Origin: Advenella sp048381675
GTDB lineage: Bacteria; Pseudomonadota; Gammaproteobacteria; Burkholderiales; Burkholderiaceae_B
Length of the DNA: 64,000 nucleotides
Assembly: GCF_048381675.1 (NCBI RefSeq)
Contig: NZ_JBLWIS010000008.1
Location: 1-64,000, forward strand
Direction of reading: 5' to 3'
The number at the start of each line of letters is the position of its first letter. The first letter of the stretch is position 1. Below, one piece after another: positions 6,291-14,459 of the stretch. The translations under genes were made by a program, and so were the position numbers. The notes beneath the pieces were generated by a model that was not told the origin of the DNA, searched no databases, and worked only from the letters and a program-made list of their open reading frames with translations.

Positions 6291-6677
6291 ATGGACTATC
6301 TAGAAGAAATCAGCCCGGAACCAACCCCGTTACCCCGTCGGCGGACGCACAGCCCGGCCTTTAAAGCCCATCTGGTTGCCTTGTGCAAAAACTCCGCCGT
6401 ATCGGTAGCGGCCATTGCCCGCGCCCACAACATTAACGACAACATGCTTCATCGCTGGATCAAAGAAGCCAATGTCAACTCGGCCAGCCCCAATCCGGTA
6501 GCAGTTCCAGAATCGTCTTTCATTGCTGTCCCTATGCCGTCACCTCCTGCCCGTAGCGCCCAGACGGCATCCAGCATTCATCTGGAATTCCAGGGTAAAC
6601 AGTTCAACCTGAATCTGCAGTGGCCAGCGCATGATGCCATGGGGTGCGCCACGTTTATCCGTGATTTGTTGAAATGA
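6291..6677 (+). CDS. tnpA: IS66 accessory protein TnpA
   Basis: About 128 residues from ATG 6291 (an in-frame ATG at 6255 would add 12). The N-terminal helix-turn-helix is clear (FKAHLVALCKNSAVSVAAIARAHNI, then NDNMLHRWIKE). The C-terminal half contains the SSIHLEFQGKQFNLNLQWP strand typical of IS66 TnpA. The stop overlaps the tnpB start (ATGA). It differs strongly from the tnpA at 1-351, so the two IS66 elements are not copies of one another. Confidence 0.88.
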   Translation: MDYLEEISPEPTPLPRRRTHSPAFKAHLVALCKNSAVSVAAIARAHNINDNMLHRWIKEANVNSASPNPVAVPESSFIAVPMPSPPARSAQTASSIHLEFQGKQFNLNLQWPAHDAMGCATFIRDLLK

Positions 6678-6826
6678 TCCGCATTGACCAAATCTGGCTG
6701 GCGGTACAACCCCTGGACATGCGTGCCGGCCCCGATAAAGCCCTGGCCCGTGTCGTTCAGGTCTTTGGTGCCGCCCATCCCCATCATACCTACCTGTTTG
6801 CCAACGGCATCATCGATATTCTGTAA
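6674..6826 (+). pseudogene. tnpB: Truncated IS66 tnpB
   Basis: Fifty codons that match the N-terminal half of IS66 Orf2 (WLAVQPLDMRAGPDKALARV, then HTYLFAN). They end after an unrelated GIIDIL and a TAA stop. The conserved C-terminal half, with the RxRxxRMKVLxxDGxGxW and FxWP blocks, is missing. Only about 60 bases separate this stop from tnpC, so an internal deletion removed roughly half of the gene. The element probably cannot transpose on its own. Confidence 0.85.
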
Positions 6827-6885
6827 GGCACAATTGGCGTATCTTCCCATAGCCGTCCCTCAAGGATCATGGGATAATACGCCCC

Positions 6886-8496
6886 ATGTCTGCTTCACCC
6901 GTTTGCCTACCTGACCCGAACATGGATGCACCAGCGCTACACGCGATGGTGGCAGACCTGTTGCAGGAGCTCAGCGCAAGAGACCAAATCCTGGCCCAGA
7001 TGCAGACGATCAAGCTGCGCCAGGAACAACTGCTGGCAGACTATCGTCAAGACAACCTTTACAAAGATGCCAAGATAACCAAGCTAAGCCATGAGATTGC
7101 CATGCTGCGACGGGTTCGCTTCGGCAAAAGCGGAGAACAGCTCTCTGGCGTGCAAGGCAGTTTATTGGAAGAAACCGTTCAGACCGATCTGTCGGCCATA
7201 GAGGCAGAGCTGGAACTGTTGCATGGTGTTCCCTTGCATGAGCCCAAGTCTGCTAACAAACCGGTACGGACCCGTTTGCCGGAACACCTTCCAAGAGTCA
7301 CCATTATCCATGAACCGGATAGCACGGTCTGCCAGTGTGGCTGCCAGTTACAGCGCATTGGCGAAGACGTGGCCGAGAAACTGGACTATGTACCGGGTGT
7401 CTTCAGCGTGGAACAGCATGTCCGTGGCAAATGGGTCTGTCATAAGTGCGTCACCCTGACGCAGGCCACGGTGCCAGCTCACGTGATCGACAAGGGGCTG
7501 GCGACGCCCGGCCTGTTGGCCCAGGTGCTGGTCGCCAAGTATGCCGATCACTTGCCCCTGTACCGGCAGGAAAAAATCTTTGAGCGGGCGGGCCTGAAAC
7601 TGTCCCGTTCCACCCTGGCTGACTGGGTGGGCGCCTGCGGGGTTCATTTGCAACCACTGGTTGATGCCTTGCGCCAGGTGATGCTTGGGCATCGGGTCAT
7701 TCATGCCGATGAAACACCGGTGCAGATGCTCAAGCCGGGCAGCAAAAAAACGCACCGTGCCTATCTGTGGGCTTATGCGCCGGGCGCCTTCGAGAATTTA
7801 CGTGTCGTCGTGTATGACTTCAACGAAGGCCGTGCCGGACAATATGCCCGTGAGTTCTTAGGGGACTGGCAAGGCAGCTTGGTCTGCGATGATTATTCGA
7901 GTTACAAGGCCTGCTTTACCCAGGGCATGACCGAGATTGGCTGCATGGCGCATGCCCGTCGTAAATTCTTTGAACTTCATGCCAATGGCGGCAGCCAGCT
8001 AGCCGAGCAGGCACTGCATCATATTGCACAACTCTACCGGATAGAAGAACAGGTCAAGGACCTGGCCCCGGCAGACCGGTTGCGTATCCGGCAGGAACGG
8101 GCCAGGCCGCTGGCCGATGCGCTACATGACTGGATGCAAATCCACAGACAGCGGGTGCCAGATGGATCAGGCACTGCCAAAGCACTGGACTACAGCCTGA
8201 AACGCTGGGTGGCATTGACGCGCTATCTGGATGATGGGCAATTGCCAGTGGATAACAATCATATCGAACAGCAGATCCGGCCGGTGGCCATTGGCCGCTC
8301 GAACTGGCTGTTTGCAGGTTCTTTGCGAGCGGGCAAGAGGGCCGCAGTCATCATGTCGCTGATTCAATCCGCCAAGCTCAATGGGCATGATCCGTATGCC
8401 TATTTGAAGGATGTACTCACACGCTTGCCCACTCAGCCCGCCAGCCGTATTGCTGAACTGTTGCCGCATAATTGGCAACCACAGACAGCGATGTAA
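6886..8496 (+). CDS. tnpC: IS66 family transposase TnpC
   Basis: 536 residues, full length. Order of parts: an N-terminal coiled coil (residues about 10-75), the RFGKSGEQL linker, a zinc ribbon with CQCGCQL and CHKC at about 145-190, then the DDE core. The first Asp lies in HADETPVQML, the second in LVCDDYSSYK, followed by CMAHARRKFFELHA and the Glu region DNNHIEQQIRPVAIGRSNW. All the expected blocks of an active IS66 transposase are present. The ATG at 6886 gives the normal family start. The partner tnpB is broken. Confidence 0.93.
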   Translation: MSASPVCLPDPNMDAPALHAMVADLLQELSARDQILAQMQTIKLRQEQLLADYRQDNLYKDAKITKLSHEIAMLRRVRFGKSGEQLSGVQGSLLEETVQTDLSAIEAELELLHGVPLHEPKSANKPVRTRLPEHLPRVTIIHEPDSTVCQCGCQLQRIGEDVAEKLDYVPGVFSVEQHVRGKWVCHKCVTLTQATVPAHVIDKGLATPGLLAQVLVAKYADHLPLYRQEKIFERAGLKLSRSTLADWVGACGVHLQPLVDALRQVMLGHRVIHADETPVQMLKPGSKKTHRAYLWAYAPGAFENLRVVVYDFNEGRAGQYAREFLGDWQGSLVCDDYSSYKACFTQGMTEIGCMAHARRKFFELHANGGSQLAEQALHHIAQLYRIEEQVKDLAPADRLRIRQERARPLADALHDWMQIHRQRVPDGSGTAKALDYSLKRWVALTRYLDDGQLPVDNNHIEQQIRPVAIGRSNWLFAGSLRAGKRAAVIMSLIQSAKLNGHDPYAYLKDVLTRLPTQPASRIAELLPHNWQPQTAM

Positions 8497-8547
8497 AAAA
8501 ACAGGTTAAAGAAAACCGCTGTCAAGATGAGATGGCCGAACGCTTAC

Positions 8548-8745
8548 AATTCAAATTAGCTGACAATTAAATATATTTCTGAATTCACTTTGAGGGGCAT
8601 TTAATTACCCGTTGGAGGCGGAAGTGAATGTGATTGTTTAAGTGACAAGTGACTGCATTTGGATTGTTTTTCTCTCCTTGAATAAATCTTAACTACCATA
8701 ATCCATCGGTGTGCCAAATAGCATCACATCGTTTATAAGTATCCA
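8548..8745. other. Spacer between IS66 element B and the island integrase
   Basis: About 200 AT-rich bases without an open frame of note. It contains neither the expected continuation of cassette 5 nor an attC site. No terminator hairpin was obvious. It may be island DNA unrelated to the integron. Confidence 0.4.
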
Positions 8746-9993
8746 TTATGTATTTGTAAACTCAAACGGACTCACCGCCTTGACTTTATTCGCATCCAGA
8801 AAGTCAGCCCACCATTGCATCATCAGTCGTCGTTCATCCAAGTGCTCCGCCTTATAAATATATGCCGCCCGGACCGAGTTTCGTTCCTGGTGGCTCATTT
8901 GCCGTTCCACCGCATCTTTCGACCACAAGCCCGATTCAATCAACGCGCTGCAGGCCATTGTCCTGAAGCCGTGTCCGCACACTTCCGTTTTGGTATCGTA
9001 ACCCATGGTGCGTAGTGCTTTGTTAACCGTGTTCTCGCTCATGGCATGTTTAGGATTGTGATCACCCGTAAAAATGAGTTCATGGTTACCTGTCCATTGA
9101 TAAATGCGTCTCAATACGTTTATTGCCTGTTTACTTAAAGGGACCAGATGAGGGGTACGCATTTTTGCGCCTCGATGAGAAAACTTGGCGCCTTCTATGG
9201 CTTCTCGTTCGGCAGGGATGGTCCATATTGCACGCTCAAAATCAACCTCACTCCAGCGACCAAAACGTAGTTCACTGGAGCGTATAAACACCAGTAATGA
9301 GAGTTCTACGGCCATCTGTGTTAATGGACGGCCTTTGTAGTTGGATATTCGTTCCAAGAGCTCTGGAATGCGTTCAAAATCCAGGGCAGGGCGATGCTTT
9401 ACTTTGCTGGCAGGAATGGTGCCGGCGATGTCCTGGGCCGGGTTGTAGTCGATTAGGCCGCTTTGAACGGCATAGCGCATGATGGATGTAATACGTTGCT
9501 GTAGGCGTGAGGCGACCTCAAGGCGACCGGAGCTTGTGACCTTTCGGATGGGTACAAGGAGATCGAGTGTTTTCAGGTCTTTGATGCTGGTTTTGCCTAT
9601 TGTAGGAAATACGTCCATGACCAGGCTTTGTAAAATCCGGGCGCTATGTGCTTCGGACCATTTTTTATTATTGGCATGCCAGGCACGAGCAACTTCCTCA
9701 AATGAGTCGCCGTTGTTTTGTTCAAATTGTTCTTGCTTTTTTTGTTCACCCGGGTCTATGTTGGAAGCTAACATTTGTTTGGCTTGTGCTCGTTTTTCGC
9801 GAGCAGCTGCCAGGGGGGTGGCGGGGTATACGCCAAGCGCTAGTGTTTTTTGTTTGCCGCCAAAACGATAATTCAGCCGCCAATATTTGGATCCGTTGGA
9901 ATGGACCAACAAATACATTCCTTCGCCATCCGTTAATTTGTATTGTTTGTCGGTGGGTTTCGCTGCTCTGATCTGAACGTCGTTTAAAGCCAT
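8746..9993 (-). CDS. int: P4-type tyrosine integrase of the genomic island
   Basis: 415 residues from ATG 9993; a TTG four codons upstream is less likely. The N-terminal DUF4102-type arm-binding domain is clear (MALNDVQIRAAKPTDKQYKL, then GGKQKTLALGVYPATPLAAA). The catalytic domain has RSSELRFGRW (first Arg), HGFRTMACSAL (HxxR) and the tyrosine segment AAYIYKAEHLDERR near residue 385. Such integrases recombine an island with a tRNA 3' end. The gene starts 190 bases from tRNA-Leu and faces it, as expected. Upstream repeats at 10008-10055 may be its arm or operator sites. It looks intact. Confidence 0.94.
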   Translation of the reverse strand: MALNDVQIRAAKPTDKQYKLTDGEGMYLLVHSNGSKYWRLNYRFGGKQKTLALGVYPATPLAAAREKRAQAKQMLASNIDPGEQKKQEQFEQNNGDSFEEVARAWHANNKKWSEAHSARILQSLVMDVFPTIGKTSIKDLKTLDLLVPIRKVTSSGRLEVASRLQQRITSIMRYAVQSGLIDYNPAQDIAGTIPASKVKHRPALDFERIPELLERISNYKGRPLTQMAVELSLLVFIRSSELRFGRWSEVDFERAIWTIPAEREAIEGAKFSHRGAKMRTPHLVPLSKQAINVLRRIYQWTGNHELIFTGDHNPKHAMSENTVNKALRTMGYDTKTEVCGHGFRTMACSALIESGLWSKDAVERQMSHQERNSVRAAYIYKAEHLDERRLMMQWWADFLDANKVKAVSPFEFTNT

Positions 9994-10007
9994 ATTGTGG
10001 TCCAATT

Positions 10008-10055
10008 GTTGGTATAAATGATATCGAACCAGTGTATACCAACATTTATACCAAC
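10008..10055. repeat. Repeats upstream of the island integrase: candidate arm or operator sites
   Basis: GTTGGTATAAATG (10008-10020) and CATTTATACCAAC (10043-10055) form a perfect 13-bp inverted repeat. A further TATACCAAC at 10035-10043 repeats the second copy 12 bases away. They sit just upstream of the int start codon, where integrase arm-type sites or an autoregulatory operator would be expected. Confidence 0.7.
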
Positions 10056-10179
10056 AGCAAATGCTTGATGCCGGTAGACTTCAATTGACTTCTGTAGACT
10101 GAAAATGCCCTGAGAGCCGCATAAATACAGGGTTTTAGGCAAAAAAATAGACGTCTGTTGACGTCCATTGATTATCTTG

Positions 10180-10264
10180 TGGTGCCCGGGGCCGGAATCG
10201 AACCGGCACGCCTTGCGGCGGGGGATTTTGAGTCCCCTGCGTCTACCAATTTCACCACCCGGGC
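10180..10264 (-). tRNA. tRNA-Leu (anticodon CAA), integration target of the island
   Basis: Read on the minus strand it begins GCCCGGGTGG and ends GGCACCA with an encoded CCA. The anticodon stem-loop is GGGGA-CTCAAAA-TCCCC, giving anticodon CAA (UUG codons). A long variable arm (CGCCGCAAGGCG) fits the type II structure of tRNA-Leu. The T-arm GCCGGTTCGAATCCGGC is present. A TATAAT -10 box (minus strand, 10316-10321) lies about 50 bases upstream. It corresponds to leuX of E. coli, a known island target. Confidence 0.96.
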
Positions 10265-10510
10265 AATTTATGCATTACAGGCAATAAAGCTGTAACGATA
10301 GGTAGGAAAGAGGAAATTATAACTGTTTTTTTATTTTTTCATAGGTTTAATTGCTTGTTTTGTAGAAAAAACAGTTTTATTTAAAAATCTGTCGTATCTT
10401 TAATACAAAAATCCAGCAAGGCAATTCTTTTAGGTCAAGAAAACGCATTTGGGTTTTGGCTTGAATTTGGTTTAACATCAATTTTGTTCAATTTCACAAG
10501 CAAGATAACT

Positions 10511-11020
10511 ATGGATACCGATTTACAGCACCTGCAGCCTGAAATAGACCGCCTGCATGCGGAATGCCTTTCCTTGATGATGGCAACGCTTAATCAGAAC
10601 GCAGAGCCTAATGCCAGCTACACGCCTTTTGCATGGCTAAACAACCATTTTTATATTCTGGTTTCCGGTCTGGCAACGCATACGCTGAATTTGCAGCAAA
10701 ACCCCAATCTGGCCGTGTTGTTGATTGATGATGAAAGCAAAACCAAAAATATTTACGCGCGGGTGCGTTTAACTTATCAGGTCACGGCGCAAACCGTTGA
10801 CAAAAATAGCGAGGAATACGCGTATGCCCTTGCCGCCCTTGCTGCGCGCGCAGGTAAAACGGCAGAGCTGGTTGCCTCTTTACCCGATTTTGTAATGTAT
10901 CGCCTGTTACCCTTAAAAGGCACGTTGGTGCAGGGCTTTGGCAAGGCGTTTGTGTTTGATCCGGTAGCGCGCAGTGGGGCTACCCAGCTTACCGACCGCA
11001 ATATTAACCAGCTGCGCTAG
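10511..11020 (+). CDS. HugZ-like pyridoxamine-phosphate-oxidase-fold protein
   Basis: 169 residues from ATG 10511. The N-terminal part matches the split-barrel fold of the pyridoxamine 5'-phosphate oxidase family (EPNASYTPFAWLNNHFYIL, then LSG-type strands and NPNLAVLLIDDES). The C-terminal LKGTLVQGFGKAFVF segment is typical of HugZ haem-utilisation proteins, which bind and may degrade haem. It could equally be a general flavin-binding family member. It is monocistronic, convergent with the downstream MFS gene with a gap of only 14 bases. Confidence 0.75.
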   Translation: MDTDLQHLQPEIDRLHAECLSLMMATLNQNAEPNASYTPFAWLNNHFYILVSGLATHTLNLQQNPNLAVLLIDDESKTKNIYARVRLTYQVTAQTVDKNSEEYAYALAALAARAGKTAELVASLPDFVMYRLLPLKGTLVQGFGKAFVFDPVARSGATQLTDRNINQLR

Positions 11021-11034
11021 TGTTTGGGGCTACC

Positions 11035-12240
11035 TTAGGACTTGTTTTGCATGCTTTCAAGCCTGTCCCGCTCACGATAATAAGATACATGGCGGCCATG
11101 CACAAAATAGAACAGTACCATGCATAGCAGCGCAATGCCGGCCATGATCCAGTACAGGTTGCGGTAGCCGGTTTCACTAAGCAGGGCGCCCAGTATGTAG
11201 GGGCCAAAGCCCAGGCCGGCATCCAGACAAATATAAAAGGTGGCGGTAGCTAGGCCCATCCGGTGAGGTTTAACGACCTTGATGGCAACGGCTTGCAGGG
11301 CCGATTGCAGGCTACCATAACCCAGACCAATTAAGGCAGCGGCTAACAGCAGCGTCAGGCCCGAGTGGGTGGTGGCCATCGCAATCATGCCAAGGGCAAA
11401 TAAAATGCAGCAGGGGTACACAATGACGTTTGAGCCTTTTTTGTCCAGGATTTTTCCGGCAATGGGGCGTGAGAAAAGGATAACGACCGAGTACACAATA
11501 AAATAAAAACCCGCAACAGATACCAGGTCCAGTTCAATTGAATAGCTGTTAAGGAAGGTCAGGACGCTGGCAAAGCACAGTCCCAGCAGAAACATGACGG
11601 ATGCCACCGGCAATGCTTTAAGTTCGACCAGATTGATGATGGAAAACCGGAAGGGTTTGTCATCGGCCTGTTTGCCAGAGTCGGGCCGTAAAAAGGTAGA
11701 GGCGAGCAGGGCCAGCAGGGTAATGGCCAGGCAGAAGGCGAAAGCCCATTGGAAGTCAAATTGCTGGCTCATCCATAAGCCCATGAAAGGACCAATCGCC
11801 GAAGCCAGTGTAGTGCTAAGGCTGTAGTAGCCAATGCCTTCGGCTTTGCGGTAGGAAGGAATAATATGAGCCACAATGGTGCCGCAAGCGGTACTGGCGA
11901 CACCAATGGCCAGGCCGTGCATGAAACGGGCGGCCAGCAGGCTGTAAATAGAGTCACTGAAAAAATAAAGGGTGTTGGTAATGGCAAAGGCCAGCAGGCC
12001 AATGAGCAGGGTTTTTTTCTGGCCAATCGCATCCACCATCTGGCCAATGACCAGGCGGCTGGTAAGGGCGCCAATAATGAAAATGCCTACCGCCAGCCCC
12101 GCCATGCTAATAGAAACCCCATAGCGTTGTATGGCATAGTCGCCAAGGGTAACAATCAGAAAATAAAAAACAGTGGTAATAAGCAGATTAACGCCCGTGA
12201 CGATCAGAAAGTCTCGAGTCCATAATTTTTTTTCTTGCAT
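11035..12240 (-). CDS. MFS transporter
   Basis: 401 residues from ATG 12240 (MQEKKLWTRDF). About twelve hydrophobic segments are visible in two halves, with the MFS loop motif between helices 2 and 3 in degenerate form (GQMVDAIGQKKTLL) and its repeat in the second half (GKILDKKGSN). It resembles drug and metabolite efflux members of the family. The substrate cannot be told from sequence. It is transcribed away from htpG and ends next to the HugZ-like gene. Confidence 0.85.
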   Translation of the reverse strand: MQEKKLWTRDFLIVTGVNLLITTVFYFLIVTLGDYAIQRYGVSISMAGLAVGIFIIGALTSRLVIGQMVDAIGQKKTLLIGLLAFAITNTLYFFSDSIYSLLAARFMHGLAIGVASTACGTIVAHIIPSYRKAEGIGYYSLSTTLASAIGPFMGLWMSQQFDFQWAFAFCLAITLLALLASTFLRPDSGKQADDKPFRFSIINLVELKALPVASVMFLLGLCFASVLTFLNSYSIELDLVSVAGFYFIVYSVVILFSRPIAGKILDKKGSNVIVYPCCILFALGMIAMATTHSGLTLLLAAALIGLGYGSLQSALQAVAIKVVKPHRMGLATATFYICLDAGLGFGPYILGALLSETGYRNLYWIMAGIALLCMVLFYFVHGRHVSYYRERDRLESMQNKS

Positions 12241-12387
12241 GATGGCTTTTTGGGAAAGGTTGTTATTGTTTGCAGTTTGGGCTGGCCCGGGCAGGTATGT
12301 GGGGCAGAAAGGCTGCAACAGATAACAGGTGGCAATAATGCCGGAAGACCACCTATTATACGCCTTTATACTGAAATTTTTTGAGCC

Positions 12388-12415
12388 CTTGAATAAACCC
12401 GGATTGTCCCCATCT
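12388..12415 (+). promoter_or_regulatory. Sigma-32 heat-shock promoter of htpG
   Basis: CTTGAA at 12388-12393, a 14-base spacer, then CCCCATCT at 12408-12415: a near-perfect match to the RpoH consensus. The -10 element ends 63 bases upstream of the htpG start codon. Heat-shock control of htpG is established in other proteobacteria. Confidence 0.88.
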
Positions 12416-12478
12416 GGTTTAAAAGAGTTCAGGCCTTGCCTGTCTTCATTCCCTCCAATTTTTATTATTTAGCCAATT

Positions 12479-14395
12479 ATGAGTCAAGAAGAAGCAACTG
12501 TTCAAACCGGCCCACAAACCATGGGCTTTCAAGCAGAAGTCAAGCAATTACTGCATTTAATGATTCATTCCCTGTACAGCAACAAGGAAATTTTCTTGCG
12601 GGAACTGGTTTCCAATGCCTCGGATGCCTGCGACAAGCTGCGTTTTGAAGCCATTGATAACCCTTCTTTGCTGGAAGGTGGGGCCGATTTGCAAATCAAG
12701 GTCAGCTATGACAAAAATGCCCGTACCATTACTATTTCCGATAATGGCATTGGCCTAAGTAAAGAAGAGGCGGTGGCCAACCTGGGTACGATTGCCCGTT
12801 CTGGCACGAAAGAATTTTTCTCTCAATTAAGTGGTGATAAGCAAAAAGACGCCCAGCTTATCGGTCAGTTTGGCGTGGGTTTTTATTCTTCATTTATCGT
12901 TGCCGACAAGGTCACGGTTGAAAGCCGCCGTGCAGGTGTGGCTACCAATGAAGCGATACGCTGGACGTCCGAAGGACAGGGCGATTTCACCATTGCAACC
13001 ATTGAAAAGGAATCACGCGGTACCGATATCACTCTGCACCTGCGTGCCGATGAAGATGAGTTCCTTAGCCATTGGAAGTTAAGCGAGATCTTGCGCCGTT
13101 ATTCCGATCATATTTCCCTGCCGGTATTAATGCAGAAAGAAGAATATGATGAAGAAAAAAGCGAAATGGTCAAGAAAGACGAGTGGGAAACCGTTAACCA
13201 GGCCAATGCCCTGTGGACCCGCAACAAGTCTGACATTACCGACGAGCAGTATAAAGAGTTCTACAAGCATGTCAGCCATGATTATGAAGATCCGCTGGCC
13301 TGGACCCATAACCGTGTGGAAGGCCGTAGCGAATATACCCAGCTGCTGTACATTCCCAAGCGTGCACCGTTTGACCTGTGGGACCGTGATGGCAAGCGTG
13401 GCGTAAAATTATATGTGAAACGTGTGTTTATTATGGACGAGGCCGAGCAGCTGCTGCCGTCTTACCTGCGTTTTGTACGTGGCGTGATTGATTCCTCTGA
13501 TCTGCCGCTTAATGTTTCCCGCGAAATCCTGCAGGAAAGCCGCGATGTTCGTTCTATTCGCGAAGGTTCTGTCAAGCGCATCCTGTCCCTGCTGGAAAAC
13601 ATGGCCGAGAACAAGCCTGACGATTACGCCATCTTCTGGACGGAATTTGGCCAGGTGCTTAAGGAAGGTACTGGTGAAGACCCGTCCAATCTGGAGCGTA
13701 TTGCCAAGTTGATGCGTTTTGCATCAACCCATAGCAACGAGCCCTTGCAGAATGTTTCCCTGGCGGATTATATTTCCCGCATGAAAGAAGGGCAGGACCG
13801 GATTTACTATGTGGTGGCTGATTCTTTCAATGCGGCCAAGAACAGTCCGCACCTTGAGATTTTCCGCAAGAAAGGCATAGAGGTCCTGCTGTTGTCCGAG
13901 CGTGTTGATGAGTGGATGATGTCTCATTTCCGCGAGTTTGAGGGCAAGCAACTGGTATCGGTGTCCAAGGGTGGCCTTGATCTGGCCAGCCTGGCTGATG
14001 AAGAGGAAAAGAAAAAGCAGGAAGAGGTCACCGAGTCCTTCAAGCCATTGGTTGAGCGATTGAAAGAAACCTTAAAAGACAAGGTCAAGGACGTTAATGT
14101 GACCTTGCGTCTGGTTGATTCGCCGGCTTGCGTGGTTGTGGGTCAAAATGAGTTAAGCCCCCATTTGCTGCGCATGCTGAAGGCAGCTGGTCAGGAAACC
14201 CCTGATTTCAAACCGACGCTTGAAATCAACCCCGAGCATGCCATGATTGCCCGTATTCAGGCAGCCGAAGGCGAGGAGTTTGAAGATTGGGCCAATGTGT
14301 TGCTGGATCAGGCCATGCTCGCCGAAGGCGCGCAGATTGCCAACCCGGCAGCGTTTGTCAAGCGCATGAATGCCTTGTTATTGAAGTCTGCTTAA
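12479..14395 (+). CDS. htpG: Molecular chaperone HtpG (Hsp90)
   Basis: 638 residues, normal for HtpG. The ATPase domain shows the GHKL motifs: NASDACDKLR, DNGIGLS, GQFGVGFYSSFIVAD and the GTDITLHL strand. The middle domain (EDPLAWTHNRVEGRSEY) and the dimerisation domain follow. It folds client proteins under heat stress in the cytoplasm. A sigma-32 promoter lies upstream. The start at ATG 12479 gives the usual short N-terminal lead before the QAEVKQLLHLMI helix. A stem-loop follows the stop. Confidence 0.98.
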   Translation: MSQEEATVQTGPQTMGFQAEVKQLLHLMIHSLYSNKEIFLRELVSNASDACDKLRFEAIDNPSLLEGGADLQIKVSYDKNARTITISDNGIGLSKEEAVANLGTIARSGTKEFFSQLSGDKQKDAQLIGQFGVGFYSSFIVADKVTVESRRAGVATNEAIRWTSEGQGDFTIATIEKESRGTDITLHLRADEDEFLSHWKLSEILRRYSDHISLPVLMQKEEYDEEKSEMVKKDEWETVNQANALWTRNKSDITDEQYKEFYKHVSHDYEDPLAWTHNRVEGRSEYTQLLYIPKRAPFDLWDRDGKRGVKLYVKRVFIMDEAEQLLPSYLRFVRGVIDSSDLPLNVSREILQESRDVRSIREGSVKRILSLLENMAENKPDDYAIFWTEFGQVLKEGTGEDPSNLERIAKLMRFASTHSNEPLQNVSLADYISRMKEGQDRIYYVVADSFNAAKNSPHLEIFRKKGIEVLLLSERVDEWMMSHFREFEGKQLVSVSKGGLDLASLADEEEKKKQEEVTESFKPLVERLKETLKDKVKDVNVTLRLVDSPACVVVGQNELSPHLLRMLKAAGQETPDFKPTLEINPEHAMIARIQAAEGEEFEDWANVLLDQAMLAEGAQIANPAAFVKRMNALLLKSA

Positions 14396-14420
14396 TCGTT
14401 GTTTAATGCAGGCATGACGC

Positions 14421-14459
14421 AAATGCCCGGCTCCGGTATTTATCGGGGTTCGGGCATTT
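14421..14459 (+). terminator. Stem-loop after htpG
   Basis: AAATGCCCG (14421-14429) pairs with CGGGCATTT (14451-14459), with an inner CTCCG / CGGGG stem. It begins 25 bases after the htpG stop and overlaps the last codons of the convergent ampD. The T tract is short, so efficiency is uncertain. Confidence 0.6.

Larger units (their letters stand above)
6212..8547 (+). mobile_element. IS66-family element B (2.3 kb, tnpB truncated)
   Basis: Both ends are visible as imperfect inverted repeats: the left begins GTAACTGTCCGG and the right, read on the minus strand, begins GTAAGCGTTCGG; both contain TCATCTT about 16 bases in. Genes are tnpA, a truncated tnpB and tnpC. The 8-bp flanks (aaaaggtg left, aattcaaa right) differ, so there is no target duplication and the element has probably suffered an adjacent deletion or recombination since insertion. 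Confidence 0.88.
1..10182. other. tRNA-Leu-associated genomic island (left end outside window)
   Basis: The accessory block between the left edge of the window and the 3' end of tRNA-Leu(CAA). A P4-type integrase gene sits next to the tRNA and starts facing it, which is the usual arrangement for islands that insert into tRNA 3' ends. Everything inside is mobile-type DNA: two IS66 elements and an integron with cassettes. The distal copy of the tRNA end was not found, so the island runs out of the window or its far end is lost. The boundary at the tRNA is inferred. Confidence 0.7.

Noticed and set aside
1..8547. Composite transposon made of two IS66 copies around the integron
   Set aside because: The two IS66 elements differ in every gene and in their ends, and each carries a lesion. 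They are not a matched pair, and no shared target duplication is seen.
8548..8745. Remnant attC after IS66 element B
   Set aside because: A GCTGACAATTAA stretch looked suggestive, but no R''/R' pair or stem could be formed.
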